Below are positions 43,957-53,803 of a stretch of 60,711 nucleotides of DNA, piece after piece (within the stretch, counting starts at the first letter, position 1; each line of letters begins with the position of its first letter). Under the pieces are notes generated by a model that worked only from the letters and a program-made list of their open reading frames with translations, was not told where the DNA came from and did no database searches. The DNA comes from Paracoccaceae bacterium (lineage in GTDB: Bacteria > Pseudomonadota > Alphaproteobacteria > Rhodobacterales > Rhodobacteraceae). The translations under genes and the position numbers were made by a program. The stretch spans positions 1 to 60,711 of the forward strand of contig JALQUU010000009.1 of assembly GCA_023260655.1 (NCBI GenBank). The letters are read 5' to 3'.

Positions 43957-44601
43957 TCAGAGCGGGTGGGCGCGCCCGTCCCACGTCTCGAAACAGCCGG
44001 TTGTTTCAAGCGACAGTGCCGCGAAGCGTTGGGCGAGGCCCTTGGCGCTTTCCGCAGGCGTGATCTGCGCGGCCGTGCCGCCCATATCGGTTTGCACCCA
44101 GCCGGGGTGGTAGATGCCCACGGCGATGCCATCGGGCTTAAGATCAACGGCGAGGTTGCGGCCGATGTTCAGCGCGGCGGCTTTCGAGGCGCGATAGATA
44201 TAGCTGCCGCCGGGTGCATTCGTCTGGCTCGCCATCTGCGAGGAGATGATCGCGATCTTGCCCTTTGCGGCGCGGAGGTTCGGCAGCAGGGCCTGAATGG
44301 TCAGGAACACCCCCGTGACGTTCGCGGCGAAAGTCGCGGCCCAAAGATCGGCGGCATAGCCCGTCTCCAGTGCGTGGCCCTTGTCGAGATAGACGCCCGC
44401 ATTGCAGACGAGAAGTCCGATGGGCTTTCCCTGAAGCCGTTCTGCCAAGGCGCGGGCGCTTGCGGGGTCTGTTACGTCGAGGGCTTCAAAACCTGCGCGC
44501 ACGCTGCGTGCCGTGAGGGTGAGCGTTGTGCCGCCTTGCGCAAGTTCGGTTGCGAGGGCCGCGCCGATGCCTCGGGTGGCGCCGGTGATCAGAGCATGCA
44601 T
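43957..44601 (-). CDS. Short-chain dehydrogenase (csgA/YciK-like)
   Basis: A 214-residue SDR: NAD(P) motif TGATRGIG at residues 6-13, NAG near 78, IISSQMAS near 130 and YRASKAA. It is shorter than typical (about 250) and resembles C-factor-like SDRs with WVQTDMGG at the end. Start ATG 44601 has AAAGG upstream. The DUF1178 gene follows upstream on the same strand. Confidence 0.88.
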   Translation of the reverse strand: MHALITGATRGIGAALATELAQGGTTLTLTARSVRAGFEALDVTDPASARALAERLQGKPIGLLVCNAGVYLDKGHALETGYAADLWAATFAANVTGVFLTIQALLPNLRAAKGKIAIISSQMASQTNAPGGSYIYRASKAAALNIGRNLAVDLKPDGIAVGIYHPGWVQTDMGGTAAQITPAESAKGLAQRFAALSLETTGCFETWDGRAHPL

Positions 44602-44612
44602 GGGAAAGCCTT

Positions 44613-45044
44613 TCAGTTCGATTTGCGCGTGGGCAGGAAGGGAAGGGGGGCCACGGGCACACCGTCCTCGATCAGTTTCTTTGCTTCGTTTGGTTTCGCC
44701 TCGCCCCAAATCGACCGTTCCGGGGCATTTCCGGCATGCATCTTGCGGGCTTCGGTGGCGAAATTCATCCCCACATATTCTGAGTTCTGCTCCAGATGCG
44801 CCTTCATTTCCTTGAGCTTGGCCTCGATTTCCGAGGCAGGCGTCGCAAGGGGGCGTTCCGCAGGGGCCGTCGCTTCGGGCGCGAGCTTCACCGCAGGTGC
44901 CATCAGCGCCTTTTCGACATGGGCGTCACCGCATTCCGTGCAGGCCACAAGCCCGCGCGCCTTCAACTTGTCGAAGGCCTCGGAGCTTTGGAACCAGCTT
45001 TCGAACTGGTGCCCTTGGGTGCATTTCAAAGCGAAACGGATCAT
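44613..45044 (-). CDS. DUF1178 protein
   Basis: A 143-residue protein beginning MIRFALKCTQGHQFESWFQSSEAFDKL with CTECG further on: the DUF1178 zinc-ribbon-like start with Cys8 and a Cys-x2-Cys pair. The middle is Pro/Ala-rich, followed by NSEYVGMNFATEARKMHAG. The function is unknown; the pattern of conserved Cys and charged residues implies a metal site. The SDR gene follows 11 nt downstream. Confidence 0.88.
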   Translation of the reverse strand: MIRFALKCTQGHQFESWFQSSEAFDKLKARGLVACTECGDAHVEKALMAPAVKLAPEATAPAERPLATPASEIEAKLKEMKAHLEQNSEYVGMNFATEARKMHAGNAPERSIWGEAKPNEAKKLIEDGVPVAPLPFLPTRKSN

Positions 45045-45104
45045 GCGTGAGTTTCCATGGCCGCGCGGGCTATCCGGCCGAATGTAATCTATCCGGCAGG
45101 GGCT

Positions 45105-45629
45105 TCAAGCGTTTCCACGGCGCGGGTTGAACGCACGCAGAAGCTCCGACAATTCCGGCTCGGCCACTTTCTGCGCCGCTTTCTTCGGGCTCATCCACTT
45201 GCGTTTGCGCTGGCCTTCCTCGGGCCAGCGTTTGGCGAGTGTGTCCACTTCCACGGCGTAAACCTCGGCCCGGATCGGGCGCAGTTTGTTGGCTCCGAAG
45301 ATCTTTGTATAGGCGAAGCTGCCGATCGGGGCCTTTGCCGCTTCTCCGGACACGCCGGCTTCTTCCCACGCTTCGATAAGCGCACTTTCGGCGGCGGTCT
45401 TGCCGGGCACGAGCCAGCCTTTTGGGATGATCCACCGCCCTGTGCCGCGCGTGGTCACCATCAAGACTTCCACTTTGCTTTTTTCGCGCCGCCAGCAGAG
45501 AGCTGCGAATTGTTCGGCAACTGGCGGGAAGAGTTGCAGGGAGGGGTCGAACACGTCTTCAACAGCGGGCGTTTCATGTAAGGAAGCACCCGTCAGACCC
45601 AAGCCGTCGAGAAGGCGCTTCCCCACCAT
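45105..45629 (-). CDS. Nudix hydrolase
   Basis: A 174-residue Nudix protein. The signature region is GWLVPGKTAAESALIEAWEEAGV (about residues 91-113), in which the usual Arg before Glu is Ile, while Glu-Glu-x-Gly is retained. It begins WIIPKGWL as in diadenosine/diphosphoinositol polyphosphate hydrolases. It lies 3 nt from the Anbu gene on the same strand, so it may be part of that transcript. Confidence 0.85.
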   Translation of the reverse strand: MVGKRLLDGLGLTGASLHETPAVEDVFDPSLQLFPPVAEQFAALCWRREKSKVEVLMVTTRGTGRWIIPKGWLVPGKTAAESALIEAWEEAGVSGEAAKAPIGSFAYTKIFGANKLRPIRAEVYAVEVDTLAKRWPEEGQRKRKWMSPKKAAQKVAEPELSELLRAFNPRRGNA

Positions 45630-45632
45630 CGC

Positions 45633-46382
45633 TCAGCCCTGTTCGTCTGGAAAAGCGAAGCCCGGCAATTGGCGGAACGCATCGCGCAGCGCCACGCCCC
45701 AGCCCGTGCTGATCTCTTGGAAATAGGGATCGTCGCCCTCGATGCGGAACACACGGCCCAGCTTCAGGCTGCCTTTTTCGTACACATGCACGTCCAGAGG
45801 CGGGCTGACCGAGAGGTTGGCCTTGATCGTCGAGTCGAACGAAACGAGGAGCAGCTTCACCGCCTCTTCGAACCCCATCGCCGGATCATAGGCGCGCAGG
45901 ATGATCGGGCGGCCGTATTTGGTTTCACCGATCTGGAAGAATGGCGTGTCGTTGCTCGCTTCGATGAAATTGCCTTCGGGGTAGATCATGAAAAGGCGCT
46001 GCTCGCCTTCACCCACTTGCCCGCCCACCAGAAGCGTCGCGTTGAAGATGCCGCTATCGGCCACCATCCCGCCCGAGGCATTCGACGCGATCACTTCGCG
46101 CAGCGTTTGCCCCACCAGCGTGGCGATCTGGAACATCGTCGGTGCGTTCAGGATATCGGGGCGGCGCTCGGCATGGGCTTTCGAGCGCTCGTCCAGAAGC
46201 GAAACCACCGCCTGCGTGGTGGCCAGATTGCCCGCAGAAAGGATCGTGATCGCCCGCTCGCCCGGTACTTCCCACGTATGCATCTTGCGGAAGGTCGAGA
46301 TGTTATCGACGCCCGAATTCGTGCGCGTGTCCGACATGAACAAGATGCCATCGTTCAGGCACAGGCCGACGCAGTAAGTCAT
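45633..46382 (-). CDS. Anbu: ancestral beta-subunit proteasome-like peptidase
   Basis: A 249-residue T1-type Ntn-hydrolase. Met1 removal would expose Thr2 (MTYCVGLCLNDGILFMSDTRTN), the N-terminal nucleophile, as in Anbu proteins. Matching blocks are ILSAGNLATTQAVVSLL, SGIFNATLLVGGQVG and YGRPIILRAYDP. The operon (transglutaminase, alpha-E, ATP-grasp upstream on the same strand) is the well-known Anbu gene neighbourhood. Anbu forms open helical or ring-like assemblies and its substrate is unknown. The transglutaminase gene ends 29 nt upstream. Confidence 0.93.
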   Translation of the reverse strand: MTYCVGLCLNDGILFMSDTRTNSGVDNISTFRKMHTWEVPGERAITILSAGNLATTQAVVSLLDERSKAHAERRPDILNAPTMFQIATLVGQTLREVIASNASGGMVADSGIFNATLLVGGQVGEGEQRLFMIYPEGNFIEASNDTPFFQIGETKYGRPIILRAYDPAMGFEEAVKLLLVSFDSTIKANLSVSPPLDVHVYEKGSLKLGRVFRIEGDDPYFQEISTGWGVALRDAFRQLPGFAFPDEQG

Positions 46383-46410
46383 GGGCGAGTCACTCCGGAA
46401 AAATCCGCTC

Positions 46411-47223
46411 CTATTGGGCGGCTTCTGCAGCGACTTGCAAGCTTACTGCCAAGCTTTCCGCCCCCGATCCCATGCGAAGCCCGTGAATCGGGGCGGCTTC
46501 CGCGTAATCGCGACCAGTTGCCACACGCACATAGCGCGCATCGGGGCAAATCCCGTTCGACACATCGAACCCCACCCAGCCCAAAGGCTCCACCCAGGCC
46601 TCCGCCCAGGCGTGGCTTGCTTCCTGTTCGGTCTGCCCCTCCATCAGGAGGTAGCCCGACACATAGCGCGCCGGATGCCCCAGAAGCCGCGCGACAGCGA
46701 TGAAGATATGCGCGTGGTCCTGACACACGCCATGCCCCGCTGCTAAGGCCTCTTCCGCTGTCGTCGTGGCATCCGTACGGCCCTTGTCATAGGTCACATC
46801 GGCCAAGATCGCCGCCGAGAGCTGGTGCAAGCGCGCCAATTCGCCCTCGGGTGCCGCCTTGAACTGGCTCGCGAGTTTTTTCAGCCGTGGCCCCGGTTCC
46901 GTCGCCGCTGTGGGCGCTTCGAAAAGCCAGAGCGGCGCGAGGCCCCGGAGCTTGCCCACAACCCCCGCACGGTCTTCCACCTCGACCACCCCGCGTGAAA
47001 CCACGGTGATCTCCATCGCGCCTTGCTCGATCACCACCAGATCCACGTGATTGTTGTGGTGATCCACATAGGACAACTGCTTCAGGCCACCGGAAATCTC
47101 CGTGTGCCATTCCAGAATGGTCTGCCCCGCACCCGATTTCGGGCGCAGCCGCAATTGTTGCAGCGCGTAATGGTCCGGGCTGTCATAGGCATAGGTGGTG
47201 GTATGGGAGACGGTCAGCCGCAT
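46411..47223 (-). CDS. Transglutaminase-like cysteine peptidase (Anbu operon)
   Basis: A 270-residue protein with an N-terminal transglutaminase-associated domain (MRLTVSHTTTYAYDSPDHYALQQLRLRPKSG) and the Cys-His-Asp triad: Cys in GHGVCQDHAH, His in SHAWAEAW and Asp in GFDVSNG. It ends at TAG 46411-46413; a second in-frame stop (TGA) follows seven codons later, a tandem-stop arrangement. It is the second gene of the Anbu cluster by position and may make or cleave amide bonds in a peptide made by the ATP-grasp enzyme. Confidence 0.92.
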   Translation of the reverse strand: MRLTVSHTTTYAYDSPDHYALQQLRLRPKSGAGQTILEWHTEISGGLKQLSYVDHHNNHVDLVVIEQGAMEITVVSRGVVEVEDRAGVVGKLRGLAPLWLFEAPTAATEPGPRLKKLASQFKAAPEGELARLHQLSAAILADVTYDKGRTDATTTAEEALAAGHGVCQDHAHIFIAVARLLGHPARYVSGYLLMEGQTEQEASHAWAEAWVEPLGWVGFDVSNGICPDARYVRVATGRDYAEAAPIHGLRMGSGAESLAVSLQVAAEAAQ

Positions 47224-47240
47224 GGCGCGCCCTCCTTTCT

Positions 47241-48182
47241 TCAGCCGTAGAAACGGAAATCCTGCTCGATCTGGGCCGCCAAGCCCGCAATATCATTGAG
47301 CGTTTCCTCAAGGAACTCGTGCAGCCCCTCGTCGATGATCGCGCCGATCTGCCGCCCGCTCACCCGCTTCACCAAGGCATCCGCCCTGTCTTGGCACGGG
47401 CGGCGCGCGCCGTGGTCGCCTTCGAGATGGCAGAGGTTTTCGCGCACTTTCGACAGACAAAACGTGATCGAACGCGGCATCCGCCGATCGAGGATCAGGA
47501 ACTCCGCAATCCCCGCCGCCGAACTTTCCCCACCATAGAGCCAGCTATATGAGCGCTCCGCCGAAACCGACCGCAAGATCGTTTCCCACTGCGTATTGTC
47601 CACCGCCGATCCCACGAAAGCCGCCGTCGGCAAGAGCACGTAATATTTCACATCAAGGATACGGCCCGTATTATCGGCCCGCTCCACGAATGTGCCCATG
47701 CGGCAGAAATTGTAGATCTCGTTCCGGAGCATCGTGCCATGCACCGCACCGCGCACCATGGCCGAGGTGCTGCGGATGACCGAGAGCACATCGGCCAGCG
47801 ATTTTTCCGTCACAGGTCGGGCGAGGGCGGCTTTCACCGCCATCCAGCATTCGTTCACCGCTTCCCACACTTCCGAGGAAAGCGCCGTGCGCACCATCCG
47901 CGCATTTGTGCGCGCAGCGCCTACGCAATTCAGCACCGAAGAGGGGTTATCCGCATCCCTCAAGAGGAAGTTGATCACGGGTGCCGCTTCGAAATCCGCA
48001 TGTTTGCCCAGATAGGCCCCGCGCACCCCCGCCGTATTGATCACCGACTCCCACTCGCTCTGGCCTTGGCCCGCCCGCGTCAGCGCGATGCGCCAACCCG
48101 CCTCCAGAAGCCGCGTCGTGTTCTCTGCCCGCTCAAGGTAGCGGAACATCCAGAAAAGGCCTCCGGCCGTCCGTCCCAGCAT
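47241..48182 (-). CDS. Alpha-E domain protein (Anbu operon)
   Basis: A 313-residue all-helical alpha-E domain protein: MLGRTAGGLFWMFRYLERAENTTRLLEAGWRIALTRAG at the start, then VRGAVHGTMLRNEIYNFCRMGTFVERADNT. The alpha-E family occurs almost only next to circularly permuted ATP-grasp proteins and transglutaminases. No catalytic activity is known, and a scaffolding or chaperone role is guessed. Spacing to the ATP-grasp stop is 3 nt and to the transglutaminase start 17 nt. Confidence 0.93.
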   Translation of the reverse strand: MLGRTAGGLFWMFRYLERAENTTRLLEAGWRIALTRAGQGQSEWESVINTAGVRGAYLGKHADFEAAPVINFLLRDADNPSSVLNCVGAARTNARMVRTALSSEVWEAVNECWMAVKAALARPVTEKSLADVLSVIRSTSAMVRGAVHGTMLRNEIYNFCRMGTFVERADNTGRILDVKYYVLLPTAAFVGSAVDNTQWETILRSVSAERSYSWLYGGESSAAGIAEFLILDRRMPRSITFCLSKVRENLCHLEGDHGARRPCQDRADALVKRVSGRQIGAIIDEGLHEFLEETLNDIAGLAAQIEQDFRFYG

Positions 48183-48185
48183 GGC

Positions 48186-49613
48186 TTAGTCCCCCAATAT
48201 CCAAGTGTCCTTGGTGCCGCCGCCTTGGCTCGAATTCACCACAAGCGACCCCTCCTTCAGCGCCACACGGGTCAGGCCCCCGGGCGTGATGGTGATCTGC
48301 TTCGGGCTCACCAGCACGAAGGGGCGCAAATCCACATGCCGCGGCGCGAGGCCCTTTTTGGCAAGGATCGGCACCGTGGAAAGCGCCAGCGTCGGCTGTG
48401 CGATGTAATTCGACGGCTTGGCCTTCAGCTTCTTCTCGAAGGCCTGCAATTCCCGCTTCGAGGCCGCAGGCCCCACCAGCATCCCGTAGCCCCCCGAGCC
48501 ATGCACCTCCTTCACCACCAGCTCTGACAGATGCTCCAGCACATATTTCAGGCTGTCCGGCTCCGAGCAGCGCCACGTCGGCACATTCTGCAGAATAGCC
48601 TTCTCGCCCGTGTAAAATTCAACGATATCAGGCATATAACTATAAAGCGCCTTGTCGTCGGCAATGCCCGTGCCCGGTGCGTTGGCGATGGTAATGCCGC
48701 CTGCACGATACACATCGAAAATCCCCGGCACGCCCAGCAAACTGTCAGGGCGGAAGTTCAACGGGTCAAGGAAGGCATCGTCCACACGGCGGTAGAGCAC
48801 GTCAATCGGCTCATAACCCCGCGTCGTGCGCATACACACGCGCCCGTCGTGGATTTGCAGATCGACCGCTTCCACCAGTTCCGCGCCCATCTGGTCGGCC
48901 AGAAACGCATGTTCGAAATAGGCCGAGTTATGAATGCCCGGCGTCAGCACCGCCACCACGGGCTTATCGCCCTTGAAGGCAGGCGGCGCGCAATCGGCCA
49001 GCGAACGGCGCAGGTCGCGTGGATAGGTCGAAACCGGGCGCACCTTCAGCTTCGTAAACAGCTCCGGGAACATCTGGAGCATCGTCTCGCGGTTCTCCAG
49101 CATATATGAAACGCCCGACGGCGTACGCGCATTGTCCTCGAGTACGAAGAACTCGTTCTCACCCGTCCGCACCAGATCGGTGCCCACGATATGCGTATAA
49201 ACCCCGCCCGGAGGGTCGACGCCGATCATCTGCGGCAAGAAGGCTTCGTTCTTGGCGATGATCTCCTTCGGCACGCGGCCCGCGCGGATGATCTCTTGGC
49301 GATGGTAGATGTCATGCAGGAAAGCGTTGATCGCGCGCACCCGCTGCTCGATCCCCTTTTCCAGCCGCGCCCATTCCTGCGCCGAGATGATACGGGGCAC
49401 GATATCGAAGGGGATCAGCCGCTCGTCGGCTTCCTTCTGCCCGTAGACATTGAAGGTGATCCCGATGCGGCGGAAAAACGCTTCCGCTTCCTCGCCCTTC
49501 GCCTTCAAATCGCGTGGATTTTCGCCACTGAACCATTCGGCATAGGCAGCATATGGGGGGCGTGGGACGCCATCCCCGGTGAGCATCTCGTCAAAGAAAC
49601 GTGGCTTTTCCAT
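48186..49613 (-). CDS. Circularly permuted ATP-grasp ligase (Anbu operon)
   Basis: A 475-residue protein of the circularly permuted ATP-grasp type (DUF404/407/403). Landmarks are FDEMLTGDGVPRPPYAAYAEWFSG, YGQKEADERLIPFDIVPRIIS, FVLEDNARTPSGVSYMLENRE and VKEVHGSGGYGMLVGPAAS. It should form amide bonds between small amino compounds in an ATP-dependent way. The ATG at 49613 is chosen because similarity starts there. It is the promoter-proximal gene of the Anbu operon. Confidence 0.94.
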   Translation of the reverse strand: MEKPRFFDEMLTGDGVPRPPYAAYAEWFSGENPRDLKAKGEEAEAFFRRIGITFNVYGQKEADERLIPFDIVPRIISAQEWARLEKGIEQRVRAINAFLHDIYHRQEIIRAGRVPKEIIAKNEAFLPQMIGVDPPGGVYTHIVGTDLVRTGENEFFVLEDNARTPSGVSYMLENRETMLQMFPELFTKLKVRPVSTYPRDLRRSLADCAPPAFKGDKPVVAVLTPGIHNSAYFEHAFLADQMGAELVEAVDLQIHDGRVCMRTTRGYEPIDVLYRRVDDAFLDPLNFRPDSLLGVPGIFDVYRAGGITIANAPGTGIADDKALYSYMPDIVEFYTGEKAILQNVPTWRCSEPDSLKYVLEHLSELVVKEVHGSGGYGMLVGPAASKRELQAFEKKLKAKPSNYIAQPTLALSTVPILAKKGLAPRHVDLRPFVLVSPKQITITPGGLTRVALKEGSLVVNSSQGGGTKDTWILGD

Positions 49614-49813
49614 AGCGCTACTCTGCCTGCGCCTCTTTCGGATTTGCAACGGGAAAGCATAAGGGCCGCCCTGCCGCACCCGCTACCTATCCTAGCATAT
49701 GCCCATTTTTTCAGCATCACTTCCGATTGCCCTGTTCAGCTTCGCGCAAGGGCACGGCTTGACGCCATCCACGCCCCCGTGAATGCTCGCCCGTAACGGG
49801 AGATGCTGGGATA

Positions 49814-51364
49814 ATGAGCACTTACGACTTGATCGTGATCGGCGGCGGGGTGAACGGCGCAGGCATCGCCCGCGATGCCGCAGGGCGCGGCCTCAAGGTG
49901 CTCCTTCTCGAAAAAGGTGACCTTGCGGAAGCCACCTCCTCGCGCTCCACCAAGCTTTTTCACGGCGGCCTGCGCTACCTCGAATTCTTCAAATTCCGCC
50001 TCGTGCGCGAATCGCTGATGGAGCGCGAAGTGCTCTGGCGCGCCATGCCCCACATCGCATGGCCCCTGCGCTTCGTCTTGCCCCTCGACCCCGCTATGCG
50101 CTTCCCCGAGGATACCCCTGCCGCGCGCCTTCTCGGCATGGTTATGCCATGGCTCAAAGGCCGCCGCCCGAACTGGATGATCCGCTTGGGGCTTTTCGCC
50201 TATGATCAAATGGGAGGGCGCAAAGACCTGCCCGCCACCCGCAGCATCGATCTCAAGAAAGACAGCGCAGGGCAGGGGCTTGCCCCCCGCATCACCCGCG
50301 CCTTCGAATATTCCGACGTTTGGGTCGATGACGCCCGCCTCGTGCTGCTCAATGCCCGCGACGCGGCATTGCGTGGTGCCACCATCCGTACCCGCTCTGA
50401 GGCACTGGGCGCACGGCGCATGCGTAACGGCTGGGATGTCACCTTCCGGAGCGCCGACGGCACCACCGAAACCGCCCATGCCTCCCTCTTGGTGAACGCG
50501 GCAGGCCCTTGGGTCGCTTCCCTCATCGAAGACGTGATCCACACCACGCCCCCCGCCCAGATCCGCCTCGTGCGCGGCTCCCACATCATCACCCGCCGCC
50601 TCTTCCCCCATGACCGCGCCTATTTCTTCCAAGGCGAAGACGGGCGCATCATTTTCGCCATCCCCTATGAGGGCGATTTCACCCTGATCGGCACCACCGA
50701 TGTCGAACACGGCCTAGGAGAGCCGCCGGTGATTTCCGAGGCCGAACGCGATTACCTCATCGCCTTCGCCAACCGCTACCTGCGTACCCCCATCAGTGCC
50801 GAAGATATCGTCTGGACCTATTCCGGCGTCCGTCCGCTTTATGATGATGGGGCCTCCTCCGCCACCGCTGCCACCCGCGATTACGTCCTGCATCTGGATC
50901 GCGGCCAATCCGGCGCGGAAGCCCCCGTGCTCTCGGTTTTCGGCGGCAAGATCACCACCTACCGCCGCTTGGCCGAAGCCGCCCTCGCCAAACTCGGCAG
51001 TGCCGACGCTCGCTTGGCCTCTGGCACATGGACCCGCGGCGCAACTCTCCCGGGCGGCGATTTCGCCCCCGAAACCCTGCCGGACCTCACCGCCCAACTG
51101 CGCGCGTCCCACCCGTGGCTTTCCGTCAAAGGCGCAGCCCGCCTCATCCGCGCCTATGGCACCGAAGCCCGCCAAGTTCTCGGCTCCGATCCCGGCCAGA
51201 TCTTCGGCGCAGACCTCTCGGAAGCCGAACTCCGCTGGATGCGCGACAAAGAATGGGCGCGCACCGCCGAAGACGCCCTCTGGCGGCGCTCAAAACTCGG
51301 CCTCCACCTCACAGCCGAAGAAACCGCCGCCGTTACCCGCTGGTTCGAAGAGGCCCAAACATGA
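49814..51364 (+). CDS. glpD: Glycerol-3-phosphate dehydrogenase (FAD)
   Basis: A 516-residue membrane-associated flavoprotein that oxidises glycerol-3-phosphate to dihydroxyacetone phosphate. FAD motif [18 protein letters not shown] is at residues 8-25, then [30 protein letters not shown] and the C-terminal DAO_C part with [23 protein letters not shown]. It overlaps glpK by 4 nt. No glpR or glpF gene is present in the window, and the 200-nt gap upstream should carry the divergent promoters of glpD and the Anbu operon. Confidence 0.96.
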   Translation: MSTYDLIVIGGGVNGAGIARDAAGRGLKVLLLEKGDLAEATSSRSTKLFHGGLRYLEFFKFRLVRESLMEREVLWRAMPHIAWPLRFVLPLDPAMRFPEDTPAARLLGMVMPWLKGRRPNWMIRLGLFAYDQMGGRKDLPATRSIDLKKDSAGQGLAPRITRAFEYSDVWVDDARLVLLNARDAALRGATIRTRSEALGARRMRNGWDVTFRSADGTTETAHASLLVNAAGPWVASLIEDVIHTTPPAQIRLVRGSHIITRRLFPHDRAYFFQGEDGRIIFAIPYEGDFTLIGTTDVEHGLGEPPVISEAERDYLIAFANRYLRTPISAEDIVWTYSGVRPLYDDGASSATAATRDYVLHLDRGQSGAEAPVLSVFGGKITTYRRLAEAALAKLGSADARLASGTWTRGATLPGGDFAPETLPDLTAQLRASHPWLSVKGAARLIRAYGTEARQVLGSDPGQIFGADLSEAELRWMRDKEWARTAEDALWRRSKLGLHLTAEETAAVTRWFEEAQT

Positions 51365-52845
51365 CCCATATCCTCGCCCTCGACCAAGGCACCACCTCCT
51401 CACGCGCCCTCGTCTTCGAGCCCGGCCTCAGCCTCAAGGCCGCCGCCCAAGAAGAATTCCCGCAGCTTTATCCCGCCTCCGGTTGGGTCGAGCATGATCC
51501 CATTGCCCTCTGGCACACCACGCTCGCCACCGCCAAAGCCGCCATCGCCAAAGCCGGATCGCCCGAGATTGCCGCCATCGGCATCACCAACCAGCGTGAA
51601 ACCACGCTCCTTTGGGAACGCGTCACCGGAAAGCCCCTGCATAACGCTATCGTCTGGCAGGATCGCCGCACCGCCGCCACCTGCGCGCGCCTCCGCGCTG
51701 AAGGCCACGAGCCCACGATCGCCGCCCGCACTGGCCTTCTCCTTGATCCCTATTTCTCCGGCACCAAACTCGCGTGGATGCTCAACGAGATCCCCGAAGC
51801 CCGCACCCGCGCCGCCAAAGGCGAACTTGCCTTCGGCACCGTCGATAGCTGGCTCCTCTGGCACCTCACAGGCGGGCGCACCCACGCCACCGATGCCACC
51901 AACGCGTCGCGTACCATGCTCTATGACATCACCAAGGGCGCATGGGACACAGACCTCTGCGCGCTCCTCGATATTCCCATGGCGCTCCTCCCCGATGTGC
52001 GCTCCTCGAACGGCGATTTCGGCACCACCGATCCCGCGCTTTTCGGCAAGGCCATCCCCATTCGCGGCATTGCGGGTGATCAACAAGCTGCAGCCATCGG
52101 GCAGGCCTGCTTCGCCCCCGGCATGATGAAATCCACCTATGGCACCGGATGCTTCGCGCTCCTGAACACAGGCGAAACCCCTGTCGCCTCGCAAAACCGC
52201 CTTCTCACCACCATCGCCGCTCGCATCGACGGCCGCACCACCTACGCCCTTGAAGGCGCGATCTTCATCGCGGGGGCTGCTGTGCAATGGCTTCGCGACG
52301 GGCTCAAACTCATCGCCTCCGCACCGGAAACGCAAAAGCTCGCAGAAAGCGCCGATCCTGCCCAAGACGTGCTTCTCGTCCCTGCGTTCACAGGCCTCGG
52401 CGCGCCGTGGTGGGATCCCGATGCGCGCGGCGCGCTCTTCGGCCTCACGCGCAACACAGGCCCCGCCGAACTGGCCCGCGCGGCCCTAATGTCTGTAGCC
52501 TACCAGACCCGCGACCTCTGGCAGGCTATGCAGGCCGACTGGTCGGGCGCTTCCGAAACCGTCCTTCGCGTCGATGGTGGAATGGCCGCCTCCGACTGGA
52601 CCATGCAGGCCTTGGCCGACACGCTGGGAGCGCCAGTTGATCGCCCCCGCATGCTCGAAACCACCGCGCTTGGCGCCGCATGGCTCGCAGGCTACGGCGC
52701 AGGGCTCTGCGACGGCCCCGAAGCCTTCGCCAAGAGCTGGGCCCCCGAGCGCCGCTTCACCCCCGCCACCACCGAAGAGGCCCGCCAAACCGCACACGCC
52801 CGCTGGCGGCGCGCCGTTTCTGCAACGATTTCAATGGGTACCTAA
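51361..52845 (+). CDS. glpK: Glycerol kinase
   Basis: A 494-residue FGGY kinase that phosphorylates glycerol. Motifs: [77 protein letters not shown] and [12 protein letters not shown]. Translation is coupled to glpD (ATGA overlap). The C-terminus is well conserved in length. Confidence 0.97.
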   Translation: MTHILALDQGTTSSRALVFEPGLSLKAAAQEEFPQLYPASGWVEHDPIALWHTTLATAKAAIAKAGSPEIAAIGITNQRETTLLWERVTGKPLHNAIVWQDRRTAATCARLRAEGHEPTIAARTGLLLDPYFSGTKLAWMLNEIPEARTRAAKGELAFGTVDSWLLWHLTGGRTHATDATNASRTMLYDITKGAWDTDLCALLDIPMALLPDVRSSNGDFGTTDPALFGKAIPIRGIAGDQQAAAIGQACFAPGMMKSTYGTGCFALLNTGETPVASQNRLLTTIAARIDGRTTYALEGAIFIAGAAVQWLRDGLKLIASAPETQKLAESADPAQDVLLVPAFTGLGAPWWDPDARGALFGLTRNTGPAELARAALMSVAYQTRDLWQAMQADWSGASETVLRVDGGMAASDWTMQALADTLGAPVDRPRMLETTALGAAWLAGYGAGLCDGPEAFAKSWAPERRFTPATTEEARQTAHARWRRAVSATISMGT

Positions 52846-52858
52846 CCGGGAGAAGCCG

Positions 52859-53608
52859 ATGTTCCCCATCCGCGACCATAACCCCTCCACCCGCACGCCC
52901 TATGTCACATGGGCACTGATCCTCGCGAATGTGGGCATTTTCCTCAGTTACCTGCCGCTCTTTGCCGATGATATGGCCCTGAATTCCTTCTTCGGGCGCT
53001 GGGCGCTCTTTCCGGTCGAGGTCACGCAAAACGGCGCGTTCGGCGGGCTTCTCACCTCGATGTTCCTGCACGGCGGGCTGATGCACCTTGCGGGCAACAT
53101 GCTCTTTCTCTGGATTTTCGGCGATAACATGGAAGACGAGATGGGCCACTTGGGCTTCCTCGGCTTCTACCTCGCCACAGGCATTGCCGCAGGCCTCACC
53201 CATGTGATGATGGGCCCGCTTTCCGAAATCCCCACCGTCGGCGCATCGGGGGCGATTGCGGGGGTGATGGGCGGCTATCTCCTCCTCTTCCCGAAAGCGA
53301 AGGTCGATATCCTCGTCATCTTCATCGTCTTCTTCCGCATCTTCCCGCTGCCCGCATGGCTCATGCTCGGTCTCTGGTTCGGGATGCAGCTTCTGGGCGG
53401 TTTCGGCGCGCCTACCTCCGAAGGCGGCGTCGCCTATTGGGCGCACGCGGGCGGGTTCTTGGCAGGCCTCGTGCTCACCTTTCCCAAATTCCGCGCGTTG
53501 GGTGGCACAGGCTTCTGGAACCGCACCCACGGCCACCCGCCACACCCCGAAGCCCATTACCCCGACGCCGTAGCAGGCGTACCACGAGCAGGGCGTCGTC
53601 GTCGGTAA
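52859..53608 (+). CDS. Rhomboid-family intramembrane serine protease
   Basis: A 249-residue membrane protein with about six helices. The catalytic Ser lies in GASGAIAGVMGGYLL at about residue 136, and the His in YWAHAGGFLAGL at about residue 200. It has the early HGGLMHLAGNMLFLWIFGDN motif. The start ATG 52859 is preceded by GGGAGAAG. It lies 13 nt after glpK but belongs to a different function. Substrates unknown. Confidence 0.92.
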   Translation: MFPIRDHNPSTRTPYVTWALILANVGIFLSYLPLFADDMALNSFFGRWALFPVEVTQNGAFGGLLTSMFLHGGLMHLAGNMLFLWIFGDNMEDEMGHLGFLGFYLATGIAAGLTHVMMGPLSEIPTVGASGAIAGVMGGYLLLFPKAKVDILVIFIVFFRIFPLPAWLMLGLWFGMQLLGGFGAPTSEGGVAYWAHAGGFLAGLVLTFPKFRALGGTGFWNRTHGHPPHPEAHYPDAVAGVPRAGRRRR

Positions 53609-53803
53609 GGAGGAGCTTTATCCGTGTGAACAGCGCGAAGCGCCACACGGGCAGCGGTTGGCCGCCCCCCGGCCAGCCGCTTTGTCACCCGCGCGCGGGG
53701 ATTGAAGTTACAAGAACTTGGCTGCGATAAAGTGCAGACCTCGAAACGCAGATCGGCATGCCGCGGCCACCCGCTGCCCGTCCAATCTACTACTCAATCG
53801 GAA

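Noticed and set aside
53609..53803. Short frames between rhomboid and suhB
   Set aside because: They overlap suhB in antisense and show no ribosome site or family similarity.
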